Source of the DNA: CAVTWJ01 sp963849485
Lineage (GTDB): Bacteria > Oederibacteriota > Muellerivitia > Muellerivitales > Muellerivitaceae
Assembly: GCA_963849485.1 (NCBI GenBank)
Contig: CAWKIF010000184.1
Span: 1-58,150, forward strand
DNA length: 58,150 nucleotides
Reading direction: 5' to 3'
This document shows, piece by piece, positions 16,033 through 24,888 of the stretch. The translations under genes and the position numbers were made by a program. Positions within the stretch are counted from its first letter, which is position 1. The number at the start of each line of letters is the position of its first letter. The notes beneath the pieces were generated by a model. It worked only from the letters and a program-made list of their open reading frames with translations, was not told the DNA's origin and searched no databases.

Positions 16033-17088
16033 ATGGCTGAAAAATTGAATCCAAAACATATCGTTGTAACTTGCGCGGAAAAACCCGCCAAACTCCTACT
16101 GGCCTTGCCAGTCTTTCAAAGCCTGAAAGCCGTTTATCCAGGAGCGAAAATAACGGCTTTCGTCATTGCGGGTGCGGAAGGTATATACCAGGGTCATCCA
16201 GCCATCGATAGAGTGGAAACCTTATCACCGCGGGAAGGATTGTTCCATCTGGCAGGCCGTTTCCGCGCTTTGGCGCCTGATCTTTGCCTACACCTTTCGC
16301 CCAACGCTAAATTGGTCCTGGCCGCCTGGCTGGGTAAGGTTCCCGTCCGGATCGGGATGGAGTACAGGTGGCAGAATTTTTTCCTCACCCGCACTGTGAA
16401 GATCAACCGGGCCGTTAGTGATCGAAACGAAGTGGAATATAATTTCGAGCTTCTAAAACCCCTGGGAATCGATCGATTCCCGGCCAAAATTGAATTTCCC
16501 CTGGCTGAGGAGGAAAAGTCGAAGATTCGAGAAGTATTGATCCAAAAGGGAATAGGGGCCGGCGTTCCCTATGTGCTCGTTCATCCCGGCTCGAAGGGAA
16601 GGGCCAGGCATTGGAAAGCCGAAAGATTCAGCCAGCTTTTGGCCCATTTGTGCCAAATAAAGGGATTGAGGGTGGTGTTGACCGCGGAGATGGACGAATC
16701 GGCGCTGGTTTCGGAAGTGACGTCGTATCTTTATTCGCTTGCCCCGGAACAAAAACCAGTCACGATCACAACGGGGGATTTAACCCTGAAGCAGTTGGCC
16801 GCCCTTTGCCAGGGCGCGGTTTGCGTTTTGACCGGACCTGTGGGCCCGTTGTATTTGGCGGCGGCTGTTGGCGCTCCTACGGTAGCTATTTTCTCTCCCG
16901 CTCCCGAGGCGACACCCGAAAGATGGGGGCCCTGGGGAAATGAAAGCACCGTGTTGGTTCCTAAAGGGTCCCAATGCGCGGCCTGCCAGGTGGGTTACTG
17001 TAGGAAGCACGATCCCATGGATGTCCTCACCGTGCCGGAGGTGTTTGAGGCCATGAAAAAATATATTCGGAAAACCCTGCCGGTTTAG
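16033..17088 (+). CDS. Heptosyltransferase-like glycosyltransferase, family GT9
   Basis: 351 residues. The start at MAEKLNPKHIVV is used because GGGGAACC precedes it; an in-frame ATG 30 bases upstream adds nothing conserved. The N-terminal Rossmann half (PVFQSLKAVYPGAKITAFV) and the C-terminal half with VLVHPGSKGRARHWKAERFSQLL and LTGPVGPLYLAAAVGAPTVAIFSP are hallmark GT9 segments. The latter corresponds to the GPxHLAAAxGxPxVALFGP motif, here with Pro-Leu-Tyr in place of the usual H-L region. This family adds ADP-heptose to the lipid A core at the cytoplasmic membrane. A possible TTGACA promoter element lies at 15943. It supports a diderm cell. Confidence 0.8.
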   Translation: MAEKLNPKHIVVTCAEKPAKLLLALPVFQSLKAVYPGAKITAFVIAGAEGIYQGHPAIDRVETLSPREGLFHLAGRFRALAPDLCLHLSPNAKLVLAAWLGKVPVRIGMEYRWQNFFLTRTVKINRAVSDRNEVEYNFELLKPLGIDRFPAKIEFPLAEEEKSKIREVLIQKGIGAGVPYVLVHPGSKGRARHWKAERFSQLLAHLCQIKGLRVVLTAEMDESALVSEVTSYLYSLAPEQKPVTITTGDLTLKQLAALCQGAVCVLTGPVGPLYLAAAVGAPTVAIFSPAPEATPERWGPWGNESTVLVPKGSQCAACQVGYCRKHDPMDVLTVPEVFEAMKKYIRKTLPV

Positions 17089-17121
17089 CCGCCAAAGCGG
17101 CTTTGAAGATTTAAGAACCCT

Positions 17122-17703
17122 TTATTTTTTTTGGCTGCGCTTTAGGTCGCCCTGGATCAGATAGATCCCCGACATGACCAGCAGTCCCCCGATCCCGGGA
17201 CCCTTCAAATGCCCCATGGTCGGATCCAAATGAAGGTTCATCATGCTCATGAAACTTACGTTCCAACCGATGGCCATCAGGAACCGCAGGGTCCGTTGGG
17301 CAAGATCAGCCGTTTTCCATCCCCATCCGTAAAGAGCGGCTCCCACCAGGGGTCCCAGGACGGTGATGATGCCCAAATATTTAACGACGAGATCGGCCTG
17401 GTTGCCGGCCTTCGCGTCCAAAGACGACCACATGACGCACCAAAGAACCAGCCAGAAGACCGTCAAGGCCGAAAGGCCGTTGAGCAGGCGGGCCACCGGC
17501 GTGGGCGGGGTGCGGAACCCTTCCTCGGTCATGGTCAGCATGGTAAATCCCACCAAGGCCGGAAAACCGTAAAGCAGGATGTAGGTGGTCATCATGGAAT
17601 GATTTTGGGCTAGAAAAGACTTGAGCGGTTCCCCGAGCAGGACTCCCGGAGCAAAGAGAAAACCCAGGATGCCGAAACGGTAAAAGGTAATTCCAAGTTT
17701 CAT
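17122..17703 (-). CDS. Integral membrane protein of unknown function, 193 aa
   Basis: Five or six hydrophobic helices with short loops (FGILGFLFAPGVLLG, TTYILLYGFPALVGFTML, LTVFWLVLWCVMW, YLGIITVLGPLVGAALYG, PGIGGLLVMSGIYL). The start at 17703 is chosen because GAGGAG lies 10 bases upstream. The longer frame to 17838 has no such site and an unlikely N-terminus. No family is recognised. It is transcribed towards the heptosyltransferase gene (convergent), so it has its own promoter in the amtB1 upstream region. Confidence 0.55.
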   Translation of the reverse strand: MKLGITFYRFGILGFLFAPGVLLGEPLKSFLAQNHSMMTTYILLYGFPALVGFTMLTMTEEGFRTPPTPVARLLNGLSALTVFWLVLWCVMWSSLDAKAGNQADLVVKYLGIITVLGPLVGAALYGWGWKTADLAQRTLRFLMAIGWNVSFMSMMNLHLDPTMGHLKGPGIGGLLVMSGIYLIQGDLKRSQKK

Positions 17704-17974
17704 TTTAATTACACTCCTCATGATTTTGCGTTGGCGACCGACTTTCCCCCCTGTAAAGCCCCACGATTCTAATTCCAAGTTTCCTGGAGGCGTTAACTTT
17801 ATTCCAACTCCCGCGAATCTACGCAAGCCAGGGGCCATCGGTTTTGAGAAGGCCGGAAGCAGTTTTTAGGTTCCAGGACCGCATTAATCCGAGATATAGA
17901 GTGTTTTATGACTCTTTTTGAAAGCAATTGAACGATGCTTCAAAAGAAGGCAATATTGCATAATTCGTTTATAT

Positions 17975-17988
17975 CTACAATTTTGTAT
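17975..17988. promoter_or_regulatory. Palindromic nitrogen-regulon motif upstream of amtB1
   Basis: CTACAATTTTGTAT, 13/14 to CTACAAWWWTGTAG. Its centre is about 95 bases before the -24 element, a normal distance for an enhancer of a sigma-54 activator. Confidence 0.6.
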
Positions 17989-18028
17989 TTTTTGGTGTAA
18001 ATTCAAATATTTCATTTACACCAAAAAA
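17988..18028. promoter_or_regulatory. Perfect 15-bp inverted repeat upstream of amtB1
   Basis: TTTTTTGGTGTAAAT and ATTTACACCAAAAAA are exact complements separated by 11 bases. It lies between the palindromic motif and the sigma-54 promoter. It could be a second activator site or a terminator for upstream RNA. The rest of 17704-18200 shows no gene. Confidence 0.6.
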
Positions 18029-18076
18029 CCCAATATTTATGAAATCTTTACTTGTTTTGTGGCTCGCGTGGTGAAG

Positions 18077-18092
18077 TGGCACAAGGCTTGCT
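18077..18092 (+). promoter_or_regulatory. Sigma-54 promoter of amtB1
   Basis: TGGCAC-N5-TTGCT, perfect RpoN consensus and spacing, 109 bases before the ATG. Confidence 0.88.
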
Positions 18093-18200
18093 TTTCTTCT
18101 CGGAACTGTAGGGGTTCAGTCCTGGCCCTGGGTCGAGCTGTAGGGGCGCTTTCGCATTATGAGGGCGGAAGAAAGTTTTTAAACCACAAGGAGGTAGAGT

Positions 18201-19877
18201 ATGTTGGCAAAAATAAGAAAGATAGGGAGCATTTCACTGATGCTTTACTATCTCTTGTTACTAGCGGTACCGGTGGTGGTGAATGCTCAGACGGCGGCTC
18301 CCGCGGCGGCGCCTGCTGCCGCGGCTCCCGCTCCGGCGGCGACTCCGGCGCCCCAGCCGCCGGACCCGAACGGGTCGGCGACCGGCGGGATTTCGGACTT
18401 GACTGGCTTTAACAGTTTTAAAGACATCAAGAACCCGACGGTTTTGGAATTGGCTGCGGCGGTCGGTCACAACCGGGTGGCGATTAACATCGTCTGGACC
18501 CTGGTGACCGGTTACCTGGTCATGTTCATGCAGGCCGGGTTCGCGATGGTGGAAACGGGCATGACCCGCGCCAAGAACGTGAACCATACCATGACCATGA
18601 ACTTCATGATCTATCCCTTCGGGATGCTGGGGTTCTATGTCTGCGGGTTTGCCTTCATGTTCGGCGGCCTGGGTTCCTTGGGCACCTTGGGCGGTTACGC
18701 GGGCCTCAGCAATGAGATCACCTGGACGCTTTTCGGCAAGCCCTTCGGCATGCTCGGGAACGTCGGGTACTTCTTGACCGGCCCCGCCTATGACGTCGGG
18801 GTCTTCACCCTCTTCCTGTTCCAAATGGTGTTTATGGATACCACGGCCACCATCCCTACGGGCGCTATGGCGGAACGCTGGAAATGGTCCGCTTTCTGCC
18901 TCTATGGAGTCGCCATTGGAACCATCATGTATCCCGTGTTCGGTAATTGGGTCTGGGGCGGCGGCTGGCTCTCGCAGTTGGGCGCTAACTTCGGCCTGGG
19001 CCACGGCTATACCGACTTCGCCGGTTCCACGGTGGTACATATGCAGGGCGGCGTGATCGCCCTGGTTGGAGCCTGGATCCTCGGGCCTCGCATCGGCAAA
19101 TACAACAAAAACGGCACGGCCAACACCATCCCGGCGCATAACATGCCGATGGCGATCGCCGGTTGCTTCATCCTGGCCTTCGGATGGTTCGGGTTCAACC
19201 CCGGGTCCACCCTGGCCGGCGCGGACCTGCGCATCTCGGTGGTAGCGGTCAACACCATGTTGGCTTCCGCCACGGGCGCCTTGTTCTCCATGTTGTGGAT
19301 CTGGATCCGCGGCGGCAAGCCCGATCCGGGCATGATGGTGAACGGCATGTTGGCCGGCCTGGTGGCCATCACCGGCCCCTCGGCCTTCGTGAACGCTCCC
19401 GGTGCCTGCCTGATCGGTATCGTTTCGGGCGTCTTGGTCATTGAGAGCTGCTTCTTCGTGGAGAAAGTCCTCAAGATCGACGATCCGGTCGGAGCCATCT
19501 CGGTTCACGGCACCAACGGCGCCTGGGGATGTATCTCCTTGGGACTCTTGGCGGACGGCACCTACGGACAAGGCTGGAACAGCGTTGGAGCCGATAAGTA
19601 TCTGGGAACGTCGGCTGCGGCAAACAATTTGAAAGGTGTAACCGGGTTGTTCTACGGTGATCCTTCTCAGTTTTTCGCCCAGGTGATCGGCGTGGCCACT
19701 TGTTTCATTACCTTAGCAATTCTTGCCTGGATCGTGTTCACCGTTGTTGAGAAGACGATCGGGAACCGGGTCTCACCCGAGACCGAAATCGAGGGGTTGG
19801 ATATCCCCGAGATGGGCTCGGTGGGCTACTGCGGAATCAAGATGGACAAGGCTTCGGAGAACGTTACGGCGCATTAA
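18201..19877 (+). CDS. amtB: Ammonium transporter AmtB (copy 1, long divergent form)
   Basis: 558 residues. A signal peptide (to about 29) and an Ala/Pro-rich linker (30-55) precede the channel of 11 expected helices. The pore twin histidines are in STVVHMQGG (H280) and AISVHGTNGAWG (H436); GAMAERWKW and FGWFGFNPGSTLAG are family motifs. It conducts NH4+/NH3 across the inner membrane. It is longer than, and only distantly related to, the two other Amt copies, with extra residues before the core and between helices. An excellent ribosome site, AAGGAGGT, precedes ATG. Sigma-54 promoter and palindromic site upstream; two P-II genes follow after a terminator-like hairpin. P-II should plug it when nitrogen is plentiful. 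Confidence 0.9.
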   Translation: MLAKIRKIGSISLMLYYLLLLAVPVVVNAQTAAPAAAPAAAAPAPAATPAPQPPDPNGSATGGISDLTGFNSFKDIKNPTVLELAAAVGHNRVAINIVWTLVTGYLVMFMQAGFAMVETGMTRAKNVNHTMTMNFMIYPFGMLGFYVCGFAFMFGGLGSLGTLGGYAGLSNEITWTLFGKPFGMLGNVGYFLTGPAYDVGVFTLFLFQMVFMDTTATIPTGAMAERWKWSAFCLYGVAIGTIMYPVFGNWVWGGGWLSQLGANFGLGHGYTDFAGSTVVHMQGGVIALVGAWILGPRIGKYNKNGTANTIPAHNMPMAIAGCFILAFGWFGFNPGSTLAGADLRISVVAVNTMLASATGALFSMLWIWIRGGKPDPGMMVNGMLAGLVAITGPSAFVNAPGACLIGIVSGVLVIESCFFVEKVLKIDDPVGAISVHGTNGAWGCISLGLLADGTYGQGWNSVGADKYLGTSAAANNLKGVTGLFYGDPSQFFAQVIGVATCFITLAILAWIVFTVVEKTIGNRVSPETEIEGLDIPEMGSVGYCGIKMDKASENVTAH

Positions 19878-19908
19878 GAGTTAAGTCTATTTGCGGCAAA
19901 AGAGATCG

Positions 19909-19936
19909 AAAAAGTCCCCCTTTTGGGGGACTTTTT
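19909..19936 (+). terminator. Terminator or attenuator between amtB1 and glnK1
   Basis: AAAAAGTCCCCC-tttt-GGGGGACTTTTT, a perfect 12-bp stem with T-run. As no clear promoter is seen before the P-II gene, read-through or mRNA stabilisation is possible. Confidence 0.75.
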
Positions 19937-19994
19937 CATATTCTGGCTAACAGGGCATAAATAATTTAAAGAATCAACCTGTTAAGGAGTTTAT

Positions 19995-20336
19995 GTGAAA
20001 AAAATTGAAGCCATCATACGGCCGGAGAAATTCGACAGCGTGAAGAAGGCCCTGGAACTCGCCGGTTATACCGGGGTCACCATCACGGAAGTCGAAGGCC
20101 ACGGCAAACAAAAGGGCCTTTCCCAACAGTTTCGCGGTTACAAATACAAAGTCGAGTTTTTGCCCAAGTTGAAGCTGGAGATCGTGGCCCCCAGCGCCGA
20201 TGTGGAAAAGCTGGTTAAGGCCATCTTGACAAGCGCTTCCAGCGGAAATGTGGGGGATGGAAAGATTTTCGTTTATACCATCGATGAAGTCTATCGGATC
20301 AGCAGTGGTGAAACTGGCGATACGGCTGTTTCCTGA
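19995..20336 (+). CDS. glnK: P-II nitrogen regulatory protein, T-loop Tyr51 present
   Basis: 113 residues starting at GTG behind AAGGAG. Full P-II fold: MKKIEAIIRP, T-loop GLSQQFRGYKYKVEFLPK with Tyr exactly at position 51 (the uridylylation site of E. coli GlnB/GlnK), GDGKIFV and YRISSGETG for ATP binding. The trimer senses ATP/ADP and 2-oxoglutarate and blocks Amt channels. It follows amtB1 directly and is the only one of six P-II domains in the window that keeps Tyr51. It may therefore be the main target of a GlnD-type enzyme, which is not in the window. Confidence 0.9.
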   Translation: MKKIEAIIRPEKFDSVKKALELAGYTGVTITEVEGHGKQKGLSQQFRGYKYKVEFLPKLKLEIVAPSADVEKLVKAILTSASSGNVGDGKIFVYTIDEVYRISSGETGDTAVS

Positions 20337-20370
20337 AAATCGATTGTTTTTCCCTCGCGGGGGAGTGCGA

Positions 20371-20401
20371 GGGTTAACCGGATTGGGTTAACCCTTTTTT
20401 T
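20371..20401 (+). terminator. Terminator after glnK1
   Basis: GGGTTAACC-ggatt-GGGTTAACCC followed by TTTTTTT; preceded by another hairpin, CCCTCGC/GCGAGGG at 20352-20373. Confidence 0.8.
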
Positions 20402-20499
20402 ATGTTTTAAGAGACAGTTTTTGATAGGTGATTGGATGCCCCTTGGCCAAGAGGCATAAGCCATCCACCAAGAACTGCCACCACCAACTGGGGTATGGA

Positions 20500-20841
20500 A
20501 TGAAAAAAATAGAAGCCATCATCCAACCGGCGGCCTTCGAGCGGGTCAAAGAAGCCTTGGAAGCGGCCGACTATCCGGGGATCACCATAACCGAGGTCAA
20601 GGGGCACGGGAAACAAATGGGCCTGACTCAAAATTGGATGGGCCGGAGCATCAAGGTGGACACCCTACCCAAGATGAAATTAGAGATCGTCGCGATGGAT
20701 GAGGAGGGAGAAAAGATCATCCAAACCATCCTTCAATCCGCTTGGACGGGAAAAAAAGGCGACGGAAAAGTATTCGTTCACCGAATTGAACAGGCTTACA
20801 AGATTAGTAGCGGGGAATCAGGCGATTCGGTCGTTAGTTAG
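20500..20841 (+). CDS. P-II family protein without T-loop tyrosine (copy 2)
   Basis: 113 residues. The start at ATG 20500 (MKKIEAIIQP) aligns with all P-II proteins; the upstream extension to 20428 does not. The T-loop reads GLTQNWMGRSIKVDTLPK, with Ile at position 51 and Asp-Thr for the usual Asp-Phe. The ATP-binding parts (KGDGKVFV, YKISSGESG) are normal. It probably still binds nucleotide and 2-oxoglutarate but cannot be uridylylated at the usual site, and its partner surface should differ. It sits between glnK1 and an NhaD/CitMHS-type transporter (36 bases to the latter's start). It could serve that transporter, amtB1 or both. Confidence 0.85.
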   Translation: MKKIEAIIQPAAFERVKEALEAADYPGITITEVKGHGKQMGLTQNWMGRSIKVDTLPKMKLEIVAMDEEGEKIIQTILQSAWTGKKGDGKVFVHRIEQAYKISSGESGDSVVS

Positions 20842-20876
20842 AAATTGCCAAGTTTTTTCAAATCGGAAGGAATCCA

Positions 20877-22235
20877 ATGGACTCCATGAATTACTGGCAG
20901 CAAATGGATGGAATGACCACCCTTTTGCATTTTCTCCCATTCGGGCTCCTGTTATTCAGCACGGCGGCCTTTCCTTTCATCCCCGGTATTTCCCGGTGGT
21001 GGGAAAGCATGCGAAACAAGTTTTTATTCGCCGCAGTCTGCGCGGGCGCAGGGGTATTTTTATATCTTCGACCGTCCGGTGACTACATGAAAGTACTGGA
21101 AACCTATCTGGATTACCTCGCTTTTTTGGCGCTGGTGGGCTCACTATTTACGGTTAGCGGGGGAATTTACATTTCAGGTGCCTTCGCCGGGTTACCTTAT
21201 ATCAATACATTGTTTCTGGGGCTGGGCGCCGTACTCGCGAGTCTATTAGGGACAACCGGTGCCAGCATGGTCCTGATCCGGCCCCTTCTTCGGGCCAATC
21301 TGATGCGCAGGCATAAGACCCATGTGGTTGTGTTCTTCATCTTCATTGTCTCGAATTGCGGCGGGCTTTTGACTCCCTTGGGTGATCCCCCCCTATACCT
21401 TGGCTTTTTAAGAGGCGTGCCTTTTTTCTGGACCTTTCGCTTGATCCCAATTTGGTCACTGACGCTTCTCATCCTTCTATTCGTTTTTCATTTGATCGAT
21501 GACAAGATCTTTGACGGGGAAGAGACCCATGTTCGAGGGTCTCTCATTCAGACGATCCAAGAAGCCGCGCAACCGATCGAGGTCAGGGGACAATTGAGTG
21601 TGATGTGCCTTTTGGGAATCTTAAGCACTATCCTATTCTCGGGTTATTGGTTGAATCCTTGGCTGGAGGGTCATTGGGGCGCCCATGCGGTAGACATTTC
21701 AAAAATATTTCAAATCACCGTCATGACGTCTCTTGGTTTGCTTTCACACTACAAAACCTCAAAAGAAATCCATGAGGCGAACGAGTTTACCTTTGCCCCC
21801 TTCGTGGAAGTCATGGTGCTTTTCTTTGGCATTTTCGGGTCCATGATCCCGGCCCTCACGTTGTTGGAAGCCAAGGGCAAGACATTGGCCTTGAACCATT
21901 CGTGGGCCTACTTTTGGCTCTCCGGGGCATTAAGCAGTTTCCTCGATAACGCCCCGACCTATCTCAGTTACGCCGCCTTGGCGGCTGGTCAAAATGGGCT
22001 TTCCACCGATCATTTAGGCGATTTGGCCCGCCAAGCACCCCAATTGCTCGCCGCGGTTTCCTGCGGGTCGGTCCTCATGGGGGCCAACAGTTATATCGGA
22101 AACGGCCCCAATTTCATGGTGCGCGCCATAGCCGAGCAATCCCGCGTCCGGATGCCTTCCTTCGGGGGTTATATGCTTTGGTCAGGCGCGGTGCTCATTC
22201 CGATTTTTATCCTTCTGACTTTCATCTTCTTTTAA
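20877..22235 (+). CDS. NhaD/CitMHS-type ion transporter (IT superfamily)
   Basis: 452 residues, about 11-12 helices. The two re-entrant signature segments of this superfamily are clear: FIVSNCGGLLTPLGDPPLYLG and WLSGALSSFLDNAPTYLSYA (with D-N-A-P-T), each in one inverted half. Members include Na+/H+ antiporters of the NhaD type and citrate or arsenite carriers. The closest description is the putative citrate transporter / Na+:H+ antiporter group. It is 35 bases after a P-II gene and probably co-transcribed, which suggests nitrogen-linked control. The ribosome site is GGAAGGA. Confidence 0.75.
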   Translation: MDSMNYWQQMDGMTTLLHFLPFGLLLFSTAAFPFIPGISRWWESMRNKFLFAAVCAGAGVFLYLRPSGDYMKVLETYLDYLAFLALVGSLFTVSGGIYISGAFAGLPYINTLFLGLGAVLASLLGTTGASMVLIRPLLRANLMRRHKTHVVVFFIFIVSNCGGLLTPLGDPPLYLGFLRGVPFFWTFRLIPIWSLTLLILLFVFHLIDDKIFDGEETHVRGSLIQTIQEAAQPIEVRGQLSVMCLLGILSTILFSGYWLNPWLEGHWGAHAVDISKIFQITVMTSLGLLSHYKTSKEIHEANEFTFAPFVEVMVLFFGIFGSMIPALTLLEAKGKTLALNHSWAYFWLSGALSSFLDNAPTYLSYAALAAGQNGLSTDHLGDLARQAPQLLAAVSCGSVLMGANSYIGNGPNFMVRAIAEQSRVRMPSFGGYMLWSGAVLIPIFILLTFIFF

Positions 22236-22248
22236 AGACTCTATATTT

Positions 22249-22869
22249 ATGTCCGGCCGAATCCTCATGCTTCACAAGCCCAAGGGGTATGTGGTCACCC
22301 GGTTGAACCGGCCCGATACCGAGAATTCGCCCGGAAGCCGGACGGTCTACTCGCTTCTTCCGGACGAATTCCATAGTCAAGGCTGGGTTCCCGTGGGAAG
22401 GCTGGATAAGGATTCCAGCGGCCTCCTGCTTTTTGTGAAGGAGGGATTTCTCGTTCGCTTGTTGCAAACGCCTGGAAATCTTCCGAAGGTCTACGAGGTT
22501 TGGGTGAAGGGCCGTCTGGCCCAGGAGCATCTTCAACAGATTTTGGCAGGGGTTAAAACCCCCTTGGGTGTTCTTAAAACAAAAGAAGTGGCGATTCTTG
22601 GTTTTGTAGGACTGAATACCCTCGTGAAAATGACATTGGACGAGGGCAAAAACAGGCAAATCCGCCGAATCTTTGGTTGTTTGAAGGATGAAAAAAAGAA
22701 CAAATATTTTAAAGTGCTGGATTTGATCCGGGTTTCCATTGGGCCGGTTAATATGAACATTGAATCGGGCCAATGGCGGTTTTTATCGGAAGAAGAATTG
22801 ATAAGGCTTTTACGGGTTCTTCCAAAGAGAATGAAAACCGCCACCAGGCCTAAATTAAAGAAAATTTAA
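22249..22869 (+). CDS. Pseudouridine synthase of the RsuA/RluE family
   Basis: 206 residues, catalytic domain only, like RluE (no S4 domain). MLHKPKGYVVTRLNRP, GRLDKDSSGLLLFV with the catalytic Asp of GRLD, and GKNRQIRRIFG are diagnostic. It isomerises a uridine in rRNA in the cytoplasm; the target could be 23S (RluE-like) or 16S. It starts 13 bases after the transporter stop and so may be the last gene of that transcript. The C-terminal tail is Lys/Arg-rich. Confidence 0.85.
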   Translation: MSGRILMLHKPKGYVVTRLNRPDTENSPGSRTVYSLLPDEFHSQGWVPVGRLDKDSSGLLLFVKEGFLVRLLQTPGNLPKVYEVWVKGRLAQEHLQQILAGVKTPLGVLKTKEVAILGFVGLNTLVKMTLDEGKNRQIRRIFGCLKDEKKNKYFKVLDLIRVSIGPVNMNIESGQWRFLSEEELIRLLRVLPKRMKTATRPKLKKI

Positions 22870-22886
22870 ATTAATGGAAAAAGTTT

Positions 22887-24650
22887 TTAATAAGACTGCG
22901 GATTTGGTGGGTCCATCTCGATCTTGACGGAAACTCCAAGGGTTTCTAATCCACCGCCCTTGAAGAGGGTGCCCGAGGTGGGGGTCGCGTCCAAGTAATG
23001 GCGGCCACAAGCCACCCGAACGTGATCCAGATCCACGATGGAGCCATTGGTGGGGTCGAAGCCGCACCAGCCGCTGAAAGGAAGGAAAATTTCCACCCAT
23101 GCGTGGGAAGCTTCCGACCAAACTTTGTTCTCGTAGTGCCCCCCCGTATAGATGTATCCCACACGGTAACGGGCCGGGAGGTTCATGAGCCGGGCCATGC
23201 AGATGAAAAGGTTGGCGAAATCCTGGCAAACCCCTTGGCGGTTGGTGTAGACCTCGAAAGGGGTCGTGGCATTGTTGGTGGAGCCGCTGACGTAGGCGTA
23301 ATCCTCGTGAATGGTTTGGTTCATGTCGAGCAGGGTGTCCAACAACACCATGTCGTTGCGTTGGGCGAATCCCAAAGCGTAATCAGTTAGCTCCTTCAAT
23401 TGGGTTTCAGGAAGCTCCGGAGGCAGTAGGTAGGGAAGCATCATTTGGCGCTGCCCGGGCATCCAAACCACGGGCAGGTTCTCCCTTTTGGGTGCCAAGG
23501 TGATCCATCGGGCCGGGCCTTCGAAGAGCCTTACCCGGGAGAAGGAACGCACGATCATCTCGGTGAAGGGTTTTTCCACTTCCAACTGTAATATGGAATT
23601 ACCGAAAACATCCTGGAATTCCTGTTTCCGGCCCTCCACTGAAATGTCCAGTTTGAATTCCAAAAGTTCCTGGAACCGGTCCTGAACGGGCCGCAGGCGC
23701 AGCAGGTGGGAGGATCTTTCGACCGGCATTCGGTAATGGTAGGTGGTCTCGTGCGAAACATTCATCACGCAACGGTCCATTCCCTTACGGACGGCGAGGG
23801 GAGGAGGAACGAAGAGGGTGGTTTGCTGTGACTGGCTGCCGACTAACGCCCAATTATTCCCCCTAGCCCCATCCATCGAGGAACTATCGAATAATAGGCG
23901 GCTGCGCCGGACCACATGGAGGCTGCCGGGCGCCAGGGGCTGCCAGTTTTCAGATGAAAGGGGATGGCTCGAAAAAAGATGGACGGTCCGGTTGGCGTCC
24001 ATCTCATCACCCAAGTCCATGGAGAGGTTCTCATTCTCGAGATGGCCGGGCGGATGGGGAGGTATCCGGCGGAGGCCGTAAAGCCCTCCCCGGCCTTCCC
24101 GGTCCCGGTAGGCTGCGAGGTTCTTGCCGTCGCTGAGGATGCAATTCAACTCACCCAGGGTGTTCACTTCGCTCAGCCAATTTCTCAAATCCCCCCAGGG
24201 TACGTCGGAAAGCCTGCGGGCCTGTTTCAGGAAAAGCTGGTGTAGCAGCCAGCAAAAGGCATGCTCGGTCGCGGAGGAGCCCAGGGGCTCGAAACTTGGG
24301 TCGCCTCCCAGGGGCAGCAGGTCCTTGAAATCTCCCTTTAAATTCCCGCTAAAAACGAAGACGAACTGACGTCCGCCGTAGCTTCGCAGGAAGGGAGGAA
24401 TGTTTTTGCCGCTCTGCCGCTCTCCGGCCATCGCGAAAAAAGAGGCGGAACGGAAGCGGCTCCAATCGGCTAGAACGTTCTTGATATCCTCATCCTCGGC
24501 GCCCGATCCCTTGACCAAGGTAGCGGGACCATCGTCGCCGGTGTACCAAGCCAGGCCCCAATCGATAGGGGGTTCATTCTCTTGGGGGACTTTCAGACGC
24601 AGGGAGGGTGAAGCGATGTTATCGAAGGAGAGTGAAAAGAAGTTCGACAT
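22887..24650 (-). CDS. Degenerate class II glutamine amidotransferase domain fused to a transglutaminase-like protease domain
   Basis: 587 residues. The first about 255 resemble YafJ-type class II amidotransferases (WGLAWYTGD, PFLRSYGGRQ, EHAFCWLLHQL, LNCILSDGKNLAAY). The catalytic residues, however, are gone: residue 2 is Ser not Cys, the H-N-G strand reads VFSGN, and the expected Asp before the SEKAF-like helix is Ala (GSSATEHAF). An in-frame stop 15 bases upstream rules out a longer start. The second half (from about 291) is a bacterial transglutaminase: an N-terminal beta domain, then the triad C475 (RQGVCQDFANLF), H516 (ASHAWVEIFLP) and D532 (CGFDPTNG), all intact. It is divergent from a transglutaminase/amidoligase gene. 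This set is known from predicted peptide-tagging operons; the substrate is unknown. Confidence 0.8.
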   Translation of the reverse strand: MSNFFSLSFDNIASPSLRLKVPQENEPPIDWGLAWYTGDDGPATLVKGSGAEDEDIKNVLADWSRFRSASFFAMAGERQSGKNIPPFLRSYGGRQFVFVFSGNLKGDFKDLLPLGGDPSFEPLGSSATEHAFCWLLHQLFLKQARRLSDVPWGDLRNWLSEVNTLGELNCILSDGKNLAAYRDREGRGGLYGLRRIPPHPPGHLENENLSMDLGDEMDANRTVHLFSSHPLSSENWQPLAPGSLHVVRRSRLLFDSSSMDGARGNNWALVGSQSQQTTLFVPPPLAVRKGMDRCVMNVSHETTYHYRMPVERSSHLLRLRPVQDRFQELLEFKLDISVEGRKQEFQDVFGNSILQLEVEKPFTEMIVRSFSRVRLFEGPARWITLAPKRENLPVVWMPGQRQMMLPYLLPPELPETQLKELTDYALGFAQRNDMVLLDTLLDMNQTIHEDYAYVSGSTNNATTPFEVYTNRQGVCQDFANLFICMARLMNLPARYRVGYIYTGGHYENKVWSEASHAWVEIFLPFSGWCGFDPTNGSIVDLDHVRVACGRHYLDATPTSGTLFKGGGLETLGVSVKIEMDPPNPQSY

Positions 24651-24888
24651 GGTGGAAATATTTTACCGTTGATGAAGTCTCAATTTCTCCCCCAAAATCC
24701 AGTTACTTTACGAAACTGACAAAATGGTGGATATAGACATCTCATGGATAGGTTTTTTGTTACATTTTCAATCTATCGAGCAGGATTACTGTTAATTCCG
24801 ATCGTTTGGACCAAGGGTATGGGCAAGAAAATTGCTAGTAAAGCATGCGTTGTGTTTTTTTATTACCCGGTTGGGAGTCTCGAAAACC

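Noticed and set aside
18261..19571. A 436-residue open frame opposite amtB1, and similar long frames opposite the permease/P-II gene (6142-7035, 7048-7806)
   Set aside because: They are antisense shadows of strongly coding, high-GC genes. The products are rich in Arg, Gly, His and Asp without any domain, and have no ribosome sites.
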